The notes: generated by a model not told the origin, from the letters alone. A DNA stretch of 64,000 nucleotides from Chryseobacterium aurantiacum (GCF_003020585.1 NZ_PXUE01000005.1:124001-188000); one strand, 5' to 3'. Positions 8,689 to 17,474 are shown, numbered from the stretch's first letter. Program-made: numbers and translations.

Positions 8689-9020
8689 TTGTTAAAATTT
8701 AGCGTTTTGTAAAGATAAATTGTATTCAATAAAGCCCTTTGAGTTTTTCACAATATTATGAATAAATAAACTCCAATTTATCAACCAGAGCCGAATATGT
8801 TTGGTTTTTCAAATTTAGCAATTTTAGTGAAATTCTCTCTAATTCCCCTAATACAGCTAAAAACGCCTTCTTAAAATATTAACATTTAGAGTATTAAGTC
8901 TTAAAATTTAAACAAATGTTTATATTACCCACTTATTTTTACCCTCTCAAAAGGAGATAATCACAAGATATTGAGAGCTGAGGCTAAAAGTATAATACAT
9001 TAAGATTCTATTATTAATAA
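8689..9020. other. Intergenic gap, no gene found
   Basis: About 330 bp of AT-rich sequence with no convincing ORF on either strand. The only structure I see is a weak inverted repeat, CTCTCAA (8944-8950) with TTGAGAG (8971-8977). A small RNA cannot be excluded. Confidence 0.5.
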
Positions 9021-9022
9021 AA

Positions 9023-9046
9023 AACTCCGGCCTTGCGGCCGGAGTT
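9023..9046 (-). terminator. Strong terminator after the 9066 gene
   Basis: GC-rich stem ACTCCGGCC/GGCCGGAGT with a TTGC loop; on the minus strand a run of six T follows. Lies 20 bp past the stop of the 9066-9563 gene. Confidence 0.9.
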
Positions 9047-9065
9047 TTGTTATGTTCAACTTTCC

Positions 9066-9563
9066 TTATTTAATAAAGAAGTTATATCCTAAGTTTACAG
9101 CACCAATATTCCAGTCGTCTCTGTACCAACCGTGGTCACGTCTGTTGCTTACAGATTGGTATCCTATGTACAACTCTCCTTTAGACATTTGGTATCCAAA
9201 TTTTGGCTGAGCATAGAACCCACCATCAATTCCGTCTTTTGTAGAAATCCCGTATCCTAAGTCTAATCCTACAAAAATAGGCGCTCCTTTAAATTTATAT
9301 TTACCAGAAACAGCTACAGGAATAAATCCGAAATCATCAAAGTGATCCTTTCCAAAGAAATGAGAGTACCCAGTTGCTACCCCCAGGTCAAAACCTTTAC
9401 CGATATTCCACATATAAGCAGCATCTACTCCTAATGTAAATGAAGATACATTGCTTGCATCAGACACAGGAACTCCAATGTGTCCACCTAATTTTAAACC
9501 CTCCTGTGCTTGTGCAGCACCTCCTAAAAGTGCAAAAGCACCTATTAATAATACCTTTTTCAT
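9066..9563 (-). CDS. Small outer-membrane beta-barrel protein
   Basis: 165 residues; signal peptide MKKVLLIGAFALLGGAAQAQ. The rest alternates Gly/aromatic strands (AAYMWNIGKGFDLGVATGY, GLDLGYGIST, KGELYIGYQSV) and ends in aromatic NLGYNFFIK, the usual beta-signal position. It is too divergent from its four barrel neighbours to call a recent copy. Monocistronic, with a -7 box at 9586-9593 and a terminator at 9023-9046. Function unknown. Confidence 0.8.
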   Translation of the reverse strand: MKKVLLIGAFALLGGAAQAQEGLKLGGHIGVPVSDASNVSSFTLGVDAAYMWNIGKGFDLGVATGYSHFFGKDHFDDFGFIPVAVSGKYKFKGAPIFVGLDLGYGISTKDGIDGGFYAQPKFGYQMSKGELYIGYQSVSNRRDHGWYRDDWNIGAVNLGYNFFIK

Positions 9564-9585
9564 TTTTTTAGCTTAAATTCTGGCT

Positions 9586-9593
9586 CAAAAGTA
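9586..9593 (-). promoter_or_regulatory. -7 box of the 9563 gene
   Basis: TACTTTTG on the minus strand, 22 nt before the ATG. No clear TTG at -33. Confidence 0.55.
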
Positions 9594-9651
9594 CTAATTA
9601 TTTTCATCATAGGGAGCATATTTCTAGGGGTGACATTCTTTACAATAAAAA

Positions 9652-9674
9652 AGCAGGACAAAATTTGTCCTGCT
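9652..9674 (-). terminator. Terminator after the 9709 gene
   Basis: AGCAGGACAAA/TTTGTCCTGCT stem with almost no loop, followed on the minus strand by TTTTTT. Confidence 0.85.
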
Positions 9675-9708
9675 ATATATGATGATTTTTATTTCTAAAA
9701 TCTCAGAA

Positions 9709-10386
9709 TTAGTTTCCTCCAAATTTGAAACCAACACCTACCTGAACGAAGCTATTTTTTAATGTTCCGTTTTCTCCATCCTCTTTCTTCATAAGATTAG
9801 AAACCCCTAAGTTATATCTTGCATCAAAGAACAATCCGTTTTCAAGAGTGTATTCAGCACCAGCAAAAGGAGCTAAATTCAACTTATTCATGTGGCTTTT
9901 CACATCTTCAGTTTCAGTTGTAGAGTCAGAGAAAGGTTGACCTAGCGCTGTTCCAGATAATGTTGCTGTAGTTTTTATTTTCGCTGAAATAATAACCCCC
10001 ACATTCACACCAACTCCGAAAGCTAAGTTTTCAGTTACATAATATTTTGCACTTACAGGAACCTGTACAGTTCCTAATTTCCAATCAGACTTTTCAGTAC
10101 CTGTAACGTCAACACCCATTAAGTTATAAGAAACCGCCTCTTCTTGTTTACCACCTATTGGAGAGTATAAAACTTCTCCCTGTACAGCAAACTTTTCATT
10201 GAATTTATACTCGGCCATTGCTCCAGCGTAGAAAGTAGACTTTGCATCGAAATTGTAAGTTTTCCCCTCTCCACTTGCTTTAAGCATTGATAAAGAGTAT
10301 CCGGCCTTAGGACCAAATTTAAATTCTTGTGCGTTTACAGAAATTCCCAATACAGCGACTGCTGCAGTAAGTAAAAGTTTTTTCAT
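9709..10386 (-). CDS. Outer-membrane beta-barrel (porin-family) protein
   Basis: 225 residues; signal peptide MKKLLLTAAVAVLGISVNAQ. Mature strands start FKFGPKAGYSLSMLKASG and end NSFVQVGVGFKFGGN. Paralogue of the 6472-7137 gene (same strand order, similar GGK and DARYxxGxSN motifs), with a longer Thr-rich loop near residues 140-155. Has a good own promoter (10413-10442) and terminator. The specific role is unknown. Confidence 0.85.
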   Translation of the reverse strand: MKKLLLTAAVAVLGISVNAQEFKFGPKAGYSLSMLKASGEGKTYNFDAKSTFYAGAMAEYKFNEKFAVQGEVLYSPIGGKQEEAVSYNLMGVDVTGTEKSDWKLGTVQVPVSAKYYVTENLAFGVGVNVGVIISAKIKTTATLSGTALGQPFSDSTTETEDVKSHMNKLNLAPFAGAEYTLENGLFFDARYNLGVSNLMKKEDGENGTLKNSFVQVGVGFKFGGN

Positions 10387-10412
10387 TGTTATTAGTTATA
10401 TTTTAAGGACAG

Positions 10413-10442
10413 CAAAGCTAATTATTTTTTTCAAATTAACAA
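10413..10442 (-). promoter_or_regulatory. Promoter of the 9709-10386 gene
   Basis: Minus strand: TTG (10442-10440), 19-nt spacer, TAGCTTTG (10420-10413). It fits the Bacteroidota consensus and leaves a leader of about 20 nt. Confidence 0.7.
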
Positions 10443-10501
10443 ACTTTTAAAATAAACTAAAGGTTAACGAAAGGTTAATAGAAACTTTTGCTCATTTGGG
10501 A

Positions 10502-11461
10502 CTAGTCATTTCTTACTCTTTTATCTTCATCGTTATAAGCCAGAATGATCTTTCTAACAACAGGGTGTCTTACTACATCCTCTTCTGTAAGATGCACAAA
10601 ACCAATCTCATTTACTCCGTTCAGAATTCTCATTGCTTCTTTCAATCCAGACTGTTGATTCTTTGGAAGGTCAATTTGACTAGGATCTCCTGTAATAATA
10701 AACTTGGCATTCATCCCCATCCTTGTCAGGAACATTTTCATTTGGGCATGAGTGGTATTTTGTGCTTCATCAAGAATTACAAAGGCATCATCAAGAGTAC
10801 GTCCTCTCATAAAAGCCAATGGAGCAACCTCAATTACTTTTTTCTCCATAAAGCCTTCCAGCTTTTCATGAGGAATCATATCACGCAGTGCATCATATAA
10901 AGGTTGTAAATACGGATCCAGCTTCTCCTTAAGGTCTCCTGGCAAAAATCCAAGACTCTCCCCTGCTTCCACAGCCGGTCTGGTCAGGATAATCCTTTTT
11001 ACTTCCTTATCTCTTAAAGCCCTTGCAGCCAATGCCACACTGGTATATGTTTTTCCGGTTCCGGCAGGACCAATGGCAAAAACCATGTCTTTTTTCTCAG
11101 TTTCCTTTACCAGTTTCTTAAGATTAGTCGTCTTGGCCTTAATAATCTTCCCGTTTACTCCTTTTACAATAATATCTTGATCGAAGATCAGTTGCTTCTC
11201 ATTTTCATCTTTAATATTGAGAATATTTTCAACGTCTTTCAGCCCAATTGAGTTATTTTTAGAGATAAACTTGACAATATCGTCAAGTTTTTGCTTTAAT
11301 ATGTCTAAAACTTCCTGATTTCCCATGGCAAAGATAACGTGATCCCTCCCTGTAATCTTAAGAGTCGGAAAGCTTGATTTTATTAAGTTGAAATATTGGT
11401 TACTAACTCCATAGAAGATTTTCGCATCGATATCTTCCAAATCATATGTTAATTCAAACAT
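10502..11461 (-). CDS. PhoH-family ATPase
   Basis: 319 residues, the usual PhoH length. The N-terminal region (1-110) resembles the KH-like/SpoVR-type RNA-binding portion of this family. The ATPase has P-loop GPAGTGKT at 131-138, and the Walker B motif lies in DDAFVILDEAQN. PhoH proteins are cytoplasmic ATPases with proposed roles in RNA metabolism and ribosome maturation alongside YbeY; no such partner is adjacent here. Single gene, divergent from the SAM hydrolase-family gene. Confidence 0.9.
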   Translation of the reverse strand: MFELTYDLEDIDAKIFYGVSNQYFNLIKSSFPTLKITGRDHVIFAMGNQEVLDILKQKLDDIVKFISKNNSIGLKDVENILNIKDENEKQLIFDQDIIVKGVNGKIIKAKTTNLKKLVKETEKKDMVFAIGPAGTGKTYTSVALAARALRDKEVKRIILTRPAVEAGESLGFLPGDLKEKLDPYLQPLYDALRDMIPHEKLEGFMEKKVIEVAPLAFMRGRTLDDAFVILDEAQNTTHAQMKMFLTRMGMNAKFIITGDPSQIDLPKNQQSGLKEAMRILNGVNEIGFVHLTEEDVVRHPVVRKIILAYNDEDKRVRND

Positions 11462-11557
11462 GCAGTATTTTTATTTTAGATTTTAAAATTAAAGCTTTTT
11501 TTCAAATTTATATTAAATTCTTTTCAACAATCTTTCGGGCATTCTTTTTATTTTAAA

Positions 11558-11565
11558 TAACTTTG
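11558..11565 (+). promoter_or_regulatory. -7 box of the 11594 gene
   Basis: TAACTTTG, 28 nt before the ATG at 11594. It supports the start at 11594 and not a longer TTG reading at 11588. Confidence 0.55.
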
Positions 11566-11593
11566 CAATACTACACTATTCTATAAATTGCTC

Positions 11594-12421
11594 ATGTCAA
11601 TTATTACCCTTACTTCGGATTTCGGAAATTTAGATTACAGAGTTGCCGCTGTGAAAGGCAAAATTCTGTCTCTAAATCCTGAGGTTAATATTATTGATAT
11701 AACCCACGACATCCAGGCATTCAACCTTATACAAACTTCATATATTGTAAGAAACGCTTACAAATACTTTCCAAAAGGAAGCATTCATATTCTTTCTGTG
11801 GATAGTTTTTATCATAAATCAAGAAAAAATATTATTTACAAAGCAGATGGTTCTTACTTTATGGCCTCTGACAATGGGCTTTTGAGCCTTATATTTTTTG
11901 ATATTAAACCTGAAGCAATCTATGAACTCACCCTAAACAATCGTTTTGATGATATCATAGATTTTACTTCTACAGACATCTTTGTTCCGGCAGCCGTACA
12001 TTTGGCAAACGGAGGTCTTCCTGAGGTTATTGGAAGAAAAATAGATACTGCCAAACAATTAATGTTTCCAAGGGCCGTTTATAATGAGTCTGAGGGAATG
12101 ATTATTGGCGAGGTTACCTACATTGATAATTTCGGAAATATAATCTCAAATATCAACAAAGATTTCTTTGAAAATATCAGCAAAGGATACAACGGTTTCA
12201 CCATAAAATTCAGAAACTTGAGTCTTTCGAGGATATTTTCAAGCCATACGGAAGTTGTTTCAGACTGGGAAAGAGAGACCGAATTTCACGGGCAGTCTGC
12301 CGCTATTTTCAATGACAGTCAGTTATTGGAGCTTACGATCTATAAAGGAAGTAAGAAAAACGGCGCGAAAAGCCTGTTTGGATTGAATGTGGGCGAAAAT
12401 ATCTACATTGAATTCAGCTAA
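11594..12421 (+). CDS. SAM hydroxide adenosyltransferase family protein (DUF62)
   Basis: 275 residues. This family cleaves S-adenosylmethionine with water or hydroxide to adenosine and methionine, and is related to fluorinase and chlorinase. The N terminus ITLTSDFG and the second-domain motif GEVTYIDNFGNIISNI are characteristic. I chose ATG 11594; an in-frame TTG two codons earlier is unlikely. No halide-specific residues can be judged here. Cellular role unclear. Confidence 0.88.
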   Translation: MSIITLTSDFGNLDYRVAAVKGKILSLNPEVNIIDITHDIQAFNLIQTSYIVRNAYKYFPKGSIHILSVDSFYHKSRKNIIYKADGSYFMASDNGLLSLIFFDIKPEAIYELTLNNRFDDIIDFTSTDIFVPAAVHLANGGLPEVIGRKIDTAKQLMFPRAVYNESEGMIIGEVTYIDNFGNIISNINKDFFENISKGYNGFTIKFRNLSLSRIFSSHTEVVSDWERETEFHGQSAAIFNDSQLLELTIYKGSKKNGAKSLFGLNVGENIYIEFS

Positions 12422-12456
12422 AATTATATATTTCATAAAAAAACCGATTTTTTTTA

Positions 12457-12464
12457 TATATTTG
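12457..12464 (+). promoter_or_regulatory. -7 box of the E2 gene at 12485
   Basis: TATATTTG, 20 nt before the ATG at 12485. It sits in the short gap after the previous gene and gives E2 its own transcript. Confidence 0.6.
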
Positions 12465-12484
12465 TCAAAATCTAAAAATCAAAA

Positions 12485-13792
12485 ATGGCAGAATACAAAT
12501 TATTGCTTCCTTCCATGGGAGAAGGGGTTATGGAAGCGACAATTATCACTTGGTTATTCAATGAAGGTGATAACGTAAAAGAAGATGACTCTGTAGTAGA
12601 AATTGCAACAGATAAAGTAGATTCAGACGTTCCGACACCGGTTTCGGGGAAAATCGTAAAAATTTTAAAACAAAAAGACGAAGTTGCAAAAGTAGGCGAA
12701 GCCATTGCTATTTTAGAAATTGAAGGAGAAGGCACTGCATCAGAGGAAGTAAAAACTGAAACTCCGGCTGCTACTCCGGATACTGAAACTTTAACAACAA
12801 TTGAACAGCCTTTACAAACTGCTGCTGCTTCAAATGTAGAGTTCTCGGGAGACCTTTACTTATCTCCACTTGTAAAATCAATTGCACAACAGGAAAACAT
12901 TTCTGAAACTGAGCTTAAAACCATTAAAGGAAGCGGCTTAGAAGGAAGAATTACTAAGGAAGATATATTAGCATATGTTGCCAACAGAGGAAACCAACCT
13001 GCTCCACAGGCGGCTCCGGTACAGGCAGCAACTACGCCAAAACCGGCGGTTTCTGCACCTGCAGCTACGATCCCGGTAAGCGCTGGTGATGAGATCATTC
13101 CAATGGATAGAATGAGAAAGATCATCGCTGAAAACATGGTGAAAGCAAAACAAATTGCTCCACACGTAACTTCTTTCATTGAAACAGACGTTACCAACGT
13201 TGTAAAATGGAGAAATAAAAACAAGGCGATCTTCGAAAAACGTGAAGGTGAAAAGCTTACTTTCATGCCAATTTTCGTGAAAGCTGTTGTAAAAGCAATC
13301 CAGGACTTCCCAATGATCAATGTTTCTATAAACGGTGAGAACATCATCAAAAAGAAAAACATCAACATTGGTATGGCTACTGCTCTTCCAGACGGTAACC
13401 TTATTGTTCCTGTAATTAAAAATGCAGATCAATTATCACTTTCCGGTCTTGCAAAAGCAATCAATGATTTAGCTTACAGAGCAAGAAACAAAAAATTAAG
13501 ACCTGAAGACACTCAGGGAGCAACTTACACAATCTCTAACGTAGGAAGCTTTGGAAACCTTATGGGAACTCCAATCATTCCTCAGCCTCAGGTTGCTATT
13601 CTGGCAATTGGAGCTATCGTTAAGAAGCCGGCTGTTCTTGAAACGGCAGATGGTGATGTAATTGCTATCAGAAACTTAATGTTCATGTCTCACTCTTACG
13701 ATCACAGAGTGGTAGACGGTTCTCTAGGAGGAATGATGCTGAAACATGTTCATGACTATCTTGAAAACTGGGATCTGAACACAGAAGTATAA
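12485..13792 (+). CDS. 2-oxoacid dehydrogenase E2 (dihydrolipoamide acyltransferase)
   Basis: 435 residues: one lipoyl domain (1-80, lipoylated Lys44 in ATDKVDSDVP), an Ala/Pro linker, a peripheral subunit-binding domain (about 122-160, LSPLVKSIAQ..GRITKEDI), a second linker, and a catalytic acyltransferase domain (about 200-435) with the active-site HSYDHRVVDG. Transfers an acyl group from E1 to CoA. The DKVDSDVP lipoyl context is seen in branched-chain or pyruvate complexes. No E1 or E3 is nearby, so the substrate cannot be fixed. Distinct from the 2-oxoglutarate E2 at 31145. Confidence 0.9.
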   Translation: MAEYKLLLPSMGEGVMEATIITWLFNEGDNVKEDDSVVEIATDKVDSDVPTPVSGKIVKILKQKDEVAKVGEAIAILEIEGEGTASEEVKTETPAATPDTETLTTIEQPLQTAAASNVEFSGDLYLSPLVKSIAQQENISETELKTIKGSGLEGRITKEDILAYVANRGNQPAPQAAPVQAATTPKPAVSAPAATIPVSAGDEIIPMDRMRKIIAENMVKAKQIAPHVTSFIETDVTNVVKWRNKNKAIFEKREGEKLTFMPIFVKAVVKAIQDFPMINVSINGENIIKKKNINIGMATALPDGNLIVPVIKNADQLSLSGLAKAINDLAYRARNKKLRPEDTQGATYTISNVGSFGNLMGTPIIPQPQVAILAIGAIVKKPAVLETADGDVIAIRNLMFMSHSYDHRVVDGSLGGMMLKHVHDYLENWDLNTEV

Positions 13793-13799
13793 AACAAAA

Positions 13800-13829
13800 A
13801 GCCTTCCTTTTTAATTTCAAAGGAAGGCT
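13800..13829. terminator. Hairpin after the E2 gene
   Basis: Perfect 11-bp stem AGCCTTCCTTT/AAAGGAAGGCT with an 8-nt loop, 8 bp past the stop. The T-run is on the minus strand, not the plus strand. For E2 it may act as a 3' stabiliser instead of a classical terminator. Confidence 0.55.
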
Positions 13830-13854
13830 CATTAATAACCAAAAAAGCTGAGAT

Positions 13855-14046
13855 ATGAAAAATGCAACCTTAATCGCGATAATATCATTAAGTGTAGTTA
13901 TTCTTATTGATCTTATTCAGTTTATTCTTAGCTTTTTTGAGGTTTATTCCATAGGGATGTACCGTATTTTTGGAGTTTTAAACCTTCTAGGTTTTGTGGG
14001 AATTCTTCAGTTTTTTGTTAAATTATACAACAAACAGAAAGAATGA
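13855..14046 (+). CDS. Small membrane protein (63 residues)
   Basis: Two hydrophobic segments (about 4-28 and 36-56) with a short charged tail ending NKQKE. The stop overlaps the next start as ATGA, so the two genes are probably translated together. I recognise no family. It is likely real because of the coupling and the membrane-protein composition. Confidence 0.65.
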   Translation: MKNATLIAIISLSVVILIDLIQFILSFFEVYSIGMYRIFGVLNLLGFVGILQFFVKLYNKQKE

Positions 14047-14387
14047 GTCCTGAACTTAGAGAGCTTTTTGAAATAAAGGAGGAGAAGAAAAAGAATAATC
14101 CGCCAGCCCGCCAGAACGTAACAAATCATGTTTTAATACGTCTTGTAGTGCTTATTTTCGGAACTATTGCATTTTCTTTTGCCATGAGCGAGGCAAGTGG
14201 ATGGGCAGTTTTAGGTGTTGCAATCTATATGGTTGCTTTTCATTCGCTCTGGTTTCTTTTCATTCTTATCGAAACAATAGTTCTTCAAAGCAATGAAAAA
14301 TTAAAGCTCAGAAATGCTAATCTAACTCTAAGTGGAATTCTTCTATTAATCTATGGCATAGCAGCTATTATGATATTTCTTGATTAA
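14043..14387 (+). CDS. Small membrane protein (114 residues)
   Basis: A polar N-terminal stretch of about 28 residues (ELFEIKEEKKKNNPPARQN), then three predicted membrane helices (about 30-48, 54-76, 92-112). Begins within the ATGA overlap with the 63-residue gene and ends at a strong terminator 25 bp downstream, so the pair is a complete two-gene unit. No family recognised. Confidence 0.7.
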   Translation: MSPELRELFEIKEEKKKNNPPARQNVTNHVLIRLVVLIFGTIAFSFAMSEASGWAVLGVAIYMVAFHSLWFLFILIETIVLQSNEKLKLRNANLTLSGILLLIYGIAAIMIFLD

Positions 14388-14412
14388 TAGAGATCTTTAA
14401 TATAAATCATAA

Positions 14413-14436
14413 AACGCTTCCAGTTTTGGAAGCGTT
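14413..14436 (+). terminator. Terminator after the two small membrane genes
   Basis: AACGCTTCCA/TGGAAGCGTT stem with a GTTT loop, followed on the plus strand by a long T-run. Confidence 0.92.
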
Positions 14437-14545
14437 TTTTTTTTAAATACTCAACAAATCCCACTCATATTAAGCTAGGTTCTATCTTTAGAACAATGTA
14501 TTTATTTTTATAGACTTTCATTTTATTTTTAAAATTTAAATCTTA

Positions 14546-14562
14546 AATTGTAATTTCATTCC
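14546..14562 (+). promoter_or_regulatory. Shared leader box, first copy
   Basis: AATTGTAATTTCATTCC, 20 nt before the ATG of the orphan gene. A copy with two changes (15224-15240) precedes the ClC gene by 14 nt. TAATTTCA resembles a weak -7 box, so these may be related promoters. Confidence 0.35.
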
Positions 14563-14581
14563 TAAAAACAAGTAAACACAT

Positions 14582-15211
14582 ATGGAATTAGATTTCAGAA
14601 AATTAGAAGTCACTAAACTATTTGATTTTTCTAAAGAAGAGGAAAAGTTAATTATTGAGATTTATGATCAACTTTCTAAAATCTATAGTATCTCAGTAAC
14701 AGACATTGAAGACTCCCCTTACAATCAGTTCTGCTTTGATAATACCAACCCTCTAAAAACGCCAAAAATCTGTTACTACATCACAAATAAAGACAAGACC
14801 AATACGTTTTATCTTTTTATTATTAATACGGTCGTTAATACTATAGGAGCGTCTAGCAAAGGCTCTCGAACAGCTGACAAATATGATACCATAGAAATTT
14901 GGGGCTTAAAAAAACTAGATGATGATTTTGGATTTATTTCCGTCACCAGAAAAAATATTGCTGATAAAATAGCAGAAATTTTCAGTAGTTCTGATAGCAA
15001 TTTTAGAGACTTTAAAAATCATTCTTTTCAGGGAAGTGATTCAAGCAAAACCTTAGCATTCTTAAATCCAAGGAGAAAAGAAATCATAAAAGCTTTTCCG
15101 GACAAGGATTTTAGGCTTGATATCAAAAACAATATTTTAGGATTCGGATTACCCCAAACACTCAATGTAAATAATGCATTAATTGTTTCAAAGTTTTTAA
15201 ATGAAATATAA
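14582..15211 (+). CDS. Hypothetical protein, 209 residues
   Basis: No signal peptide or membrane segment. The sequence is charged with a few beta-type stretches (FYLFIINTVVNTIG, YDTIEIWGLKKLDDDFGFISV). I recognise no family motif. Base composition and codon use look like the neighbours. It lies 42 bp before the ClC channel gene and shares a leader box with it, hinting at joint expression. It could be a lineage-specific cytoplasmic protein. Confidence 0.65.
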   Translation: MELDFRKLEVTKLFDFSKEEEKLIIEIYDQLSKIYSISVTDIEDSPYNQFCFDNTNPLKTPKICYYITNKDKTNTFYLFIINTVVNTIGASSKGSRTADKYDTIEIWGLKKLDDDFGFISVTRKNIADKIAEIFSSSDSNFRDFKNHSFQGSDSSKTLAFLNPRRKEIIKAFPDKDFRLDIKNNILGFGLPQTLNVNNALIVSKFLNEI

Positions 15212-15223
15212 TTTTCATAATTT

Positions 15224-15240
15224 AACTGTAATTTCATCCC
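15224..15240 (+). promoter_or_regulatory. Shared leader box, second copy
   Basis: AACTGTAATTTCATCCC, immediately upstream of the ClC gene; matches 14546-14562 at 15 of 17 positions. Confidence 0.35.
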
Positions 15241-15253
15241 CCAACACAAACAA

Positions 15254-16606
15254 ATGCTGAAAATCTTTACCCTTATACAAAAATCCCTTAAAAAATCTTT
15301 CGATAATATTCGGAATGAGCAACTGAAGTACAACCTGCTTCAGGCAATTCCCTTTTGGATAGGATCTGTTATTACAGGTTTTTTTGCCGTGCTGTATGCT
15401 CAGGTATTTGCGTGGGGTGAACATCTTATGAATTTCATTTTTGACTGGCATGCATGGATGATTTTCATTATCGCTCCCGTTGGATTCGTACTTTCGTGGT
15501 GGCTGGTAAAAGAATTTGCTCCCAATGCCAAAGGAAGTGGCATTCCACAGGTTATGGCTGCGGTAGAACTGGCTAACCCGAAAGAGCATACCAAGATCAG
15601 AAGCCTCTTAAGCCTTAAAATTATCATCTTTAAAATCATTTCCTCTGTTGTATTGGTAATTGGAGGGGGTGCTGTAGGCCGTGAAGGACCCACCATTCAG
15701 ATTGCAGGTTCCGTTTTTAGAAAGGTCAATGAATATTTACCCGAATGGTGGCCGAAAATTTCCAAGAAAAACATGATCATGACCGGAGCGGCAGCCGGAC
15801 TTGCAGCCGCTTTTAACACTCCTTTAGGAGGAATTGTATTTGCGGTAGAGGAATTATCAAAAACGCATATTAATTACTTTAAAACAGCTTTATTTACAGC
15901 GGTCATTATTGCCGGTTTAACAGCTCAGACTTTAGCCGGATCTTATTTATACCTTGGTTACCCCAAAACCAATGATGTCTCTTTAATGGTAATGTTTCCC
16001 ATTGTTCTTGTGGCAGCCACAGCAGGTATTCTTGCAAGCCAGCTCTCTGTCATTATGCTAAAGATCAATGGATGGAAAAAGAAAAAATTAAAAACAGATA
16101 AAGCGAATGTTATATTTTTAGTGATCTGTGCTTTAATCATTGCTTCCATTGCCTATTTTATCAATCGGGAAGTTCTGGGTTCAGGAAAAGAGATTATGGA
16201 AAGGGTTCTTTTTACGAAAGACAAGCATGAAGATTGGTATGTTCCTATCTTAAGAATGCTGGGTCCTGCCCTATCCTTTACTTCCGGAGGTGCAGGAGGC
16301 ATCTTTGCACCCGCTCTTACTGCCGGAGCGAGTATCGGATCAGTGATTTCTGGAGTCATCCATTTAACACCCAATGAAACCAATGTGGTAATCCTTGGCG
16401 GAATGGTTGCTTTTCTTACAGGGATTACCCGTGCACCATTCACATCAGCCATTATTGTTCTGGAAATGACAGACAGACATTCACTCATATTTCACCTGAT
16501 GCTTGCCGGCATGGTTTCTTCCATTGCGTCCCTGTTAGTAAGCAGACATTCTTTATATGATGTATTAAAAGTGAATTTTTTAACCGAAATCAGATCAAAA
16601 GATTAG
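15254..16606 (+). CDS. ClC-family chloride channel or H+/Cl- antiporter
   Basis: 450 residues with about ten or more membrane helices. It has the three chloride-pathway signatures: GSGIPQ (about 94-99), GREGPTIQIAG with the gating glutamate, and GGAGGIFAPALTAGA. There is no C-terminal CBS pair, as in many bacterial ClCs. The presence of the gating Glu does not by itself decide between channel and exchanger. Acts in the inner membrane, commonly in acid or osmotic stress. Confidence 0.93.
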   Translation: MLKIFTLIQKSLKKSFDNIRNEQLKYNLLQAIPFWIGSVITGFFAVLYAQVFAWGEHLMNFIFDWHAWMIFIIAPVGFVLSWWLVKEFAPNAKGSGIPQVMAAVELANPKEHTKIRSLLSLKIIIFKIISSVVLVIGGGAVGREGPTIQIAGSVFRKVNEYLPEWWPKISKKNMIMTGAAAGLAAAFNTPLGGIVFAVEELSKTHINYFKTALFTAVIIAGLTAQTLAGSYLYLGYPKTNDVSLMVMFPIVLVAATAGILASQLSVIMLKINGWKKKKLKTDKANVIFLVICALIIASIAYFINREVLGSGKEIMERVLFTKDKHEDWYVPILRMLGPALSFTSGGAGGIFAPALTAGASIGSVISGVIHLTPNETNVVILGGMVAFLTGITRAPFTSAIIVLEMTDRHSLIFHLMLAGMVSSIASLLVSRHSLYDVLKVNFLTEIRSKD

Positions 16607-16691
16607 TTGTAATAAAAATAATTTCTTGTTAATCTGCCATCAAATCCCAAATCCAGCCAATATATAACTTTCAATTATTTCACGAATAATA

Positions 16692-16722
16692 TTGTATATT
16701 ACAAATATATTCTCTAATTTTG
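16692..16722 (+). promoter_or_regulatory. Promoter of rpsF-rpsR-rplI
   Basis: TTG (16692-16694), a 20-nt spacer, TAATTTTG (16715-16722). Full match to the Bacteroidota consensus, with a leader of about 30 nt to the rpsF ATG. Confidence 0.8.
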
Positions 16723-16756
16723 CACCTCGAAATAATTAACAAATTCATTTAACATT

Positions 16757-17098
16757 ATGAACAATTACGAAACTGTTTTCATTTTAACTCCCGTTCTATC
16801 TGAGGCACAGGTAGAGGAAGCAGTGAACAAGTATGTAGATCTTATCAAAGAAAAGAACTGCGAAATCGTTGCTAAAGAAAATTGGGGATTGAAAAAGTTA
16901 GCTTACCCTATCCAATTAAAAAAGAATGGGTTCTACACTTTAATCGAGTTTAAAGGTGAAGGTACTGTAGTTGCTGATTTAGAATTAGCATTTAAGCGTG
17001 ACGAGAGAGTAATCCGTTACCTTACTACAAAACTTGACAAACACGCTGTTGAATACGCTGTAACAAGAAGAGCTAAAGTAAAAGCAGCTAAAGCTTAA
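16757..17098 (+). CDS. rpsF: Ribosomal protein bS6
   Basis: 113 residues. Begins [16 protein letters not shown], the typical S6 opening, and has the conserved [20 protein letters not shown] segment. It binds bS18 and 16S rRNA in the platform of the small subunit. First gene of the rpsF-rpsR-rplI order that is conserved in many bacteria. Confidence 0.97.
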   Translation: MNNYETVFILTPVLSEAQVEEAVNKYVDLIKEKNCEIVAKENWGLKKLAYPIQLKKNGFYTLIEFKGEGTVVADLELAFKRDERVIRYLTTKLDKHAVEYAVTRRAKVKAAKA

Positions 17099-17130
17099 TT
17101 ATTAACCCTATTTTTTAAAAAAGACAAGAC

Positions 17131-17433
17131 ATGGCAATAGATGAAATGGCTAAACAAGCCTCTGCAGGAGGAGAATCAGAAGTAAAATTCCTTACTCCAC
17201 TTGATATCAATACAAAATCTGAAAAGAAATATTGTAGATTCAAAAAATACGGAATTAAGCACGTTGATTACAAAGATGCTGATTTCTTATTACAATTTGT
17301 AAACGAGCAAGGTAAAATCTTACCAAGAAGATACACTGGAACTTCTTTAAAATACCAAAGAAAAGTTTCTGCTGCTATCAAAAGAGCAAGACACCTTTCT
17401 TTACTACCTTACGTAGCTGACTTATTGAAATAA
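17131..17433 (+). CDS. rpsR: Ribosomal protein bS18
   Basis: 100 residues, slightly long because of an N-terminal extension (about residues 1-25). The core [22 protein letters not shown] and the C-terminal [31 protein letters not shown] are canonical for S18. Binds bS6. The lone Cys in YCRF is common in S18. Two hairpins lie between this gene and rplI. Confidence 0.97.
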   Translation: MAIDEMAKQASAGGESEVKFLTPLDINTKSEKKYCRFKKYGIKHVDYKDADFLLQFVNEQGKILPRRYTGTSLKYQRKVSAAIKRARHLSLLPYVADLLK

Positions 17434-17448
17434 GACAAAAAAATAAAT

Positions 17449-17474
17449 AAAAGAAGAGAGCAATCTCTTCTTTT
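17449..17474 (+). promoter_or_regulatory. Hairpin 1 between rpsR and rplI
   Basis: Perfect 11-bp stem AAAAGAAGAGA/TCTCTTCTTTT with a GCAA loop; no long T-run follows, so partial termination or RNA processing is possible. Confidence 0.6.

Noticed and set aside
12856..13368. Minus-strand open frame of 170 codons inside the E2 gene
   Set aside because: Fully antisense to the catalytic and linker part of a well-supported E2; composition is a mirror of the real gene's codon bias, with no own promoter or known motif.
16723..16756. bS6-bS18 autoregulatory RNA in the rpsF leader
   Set aside because: The predicted leader is only about 30 nt, too short for the known rpsF leader motif, and I see no CCG-bearing bulged stem.
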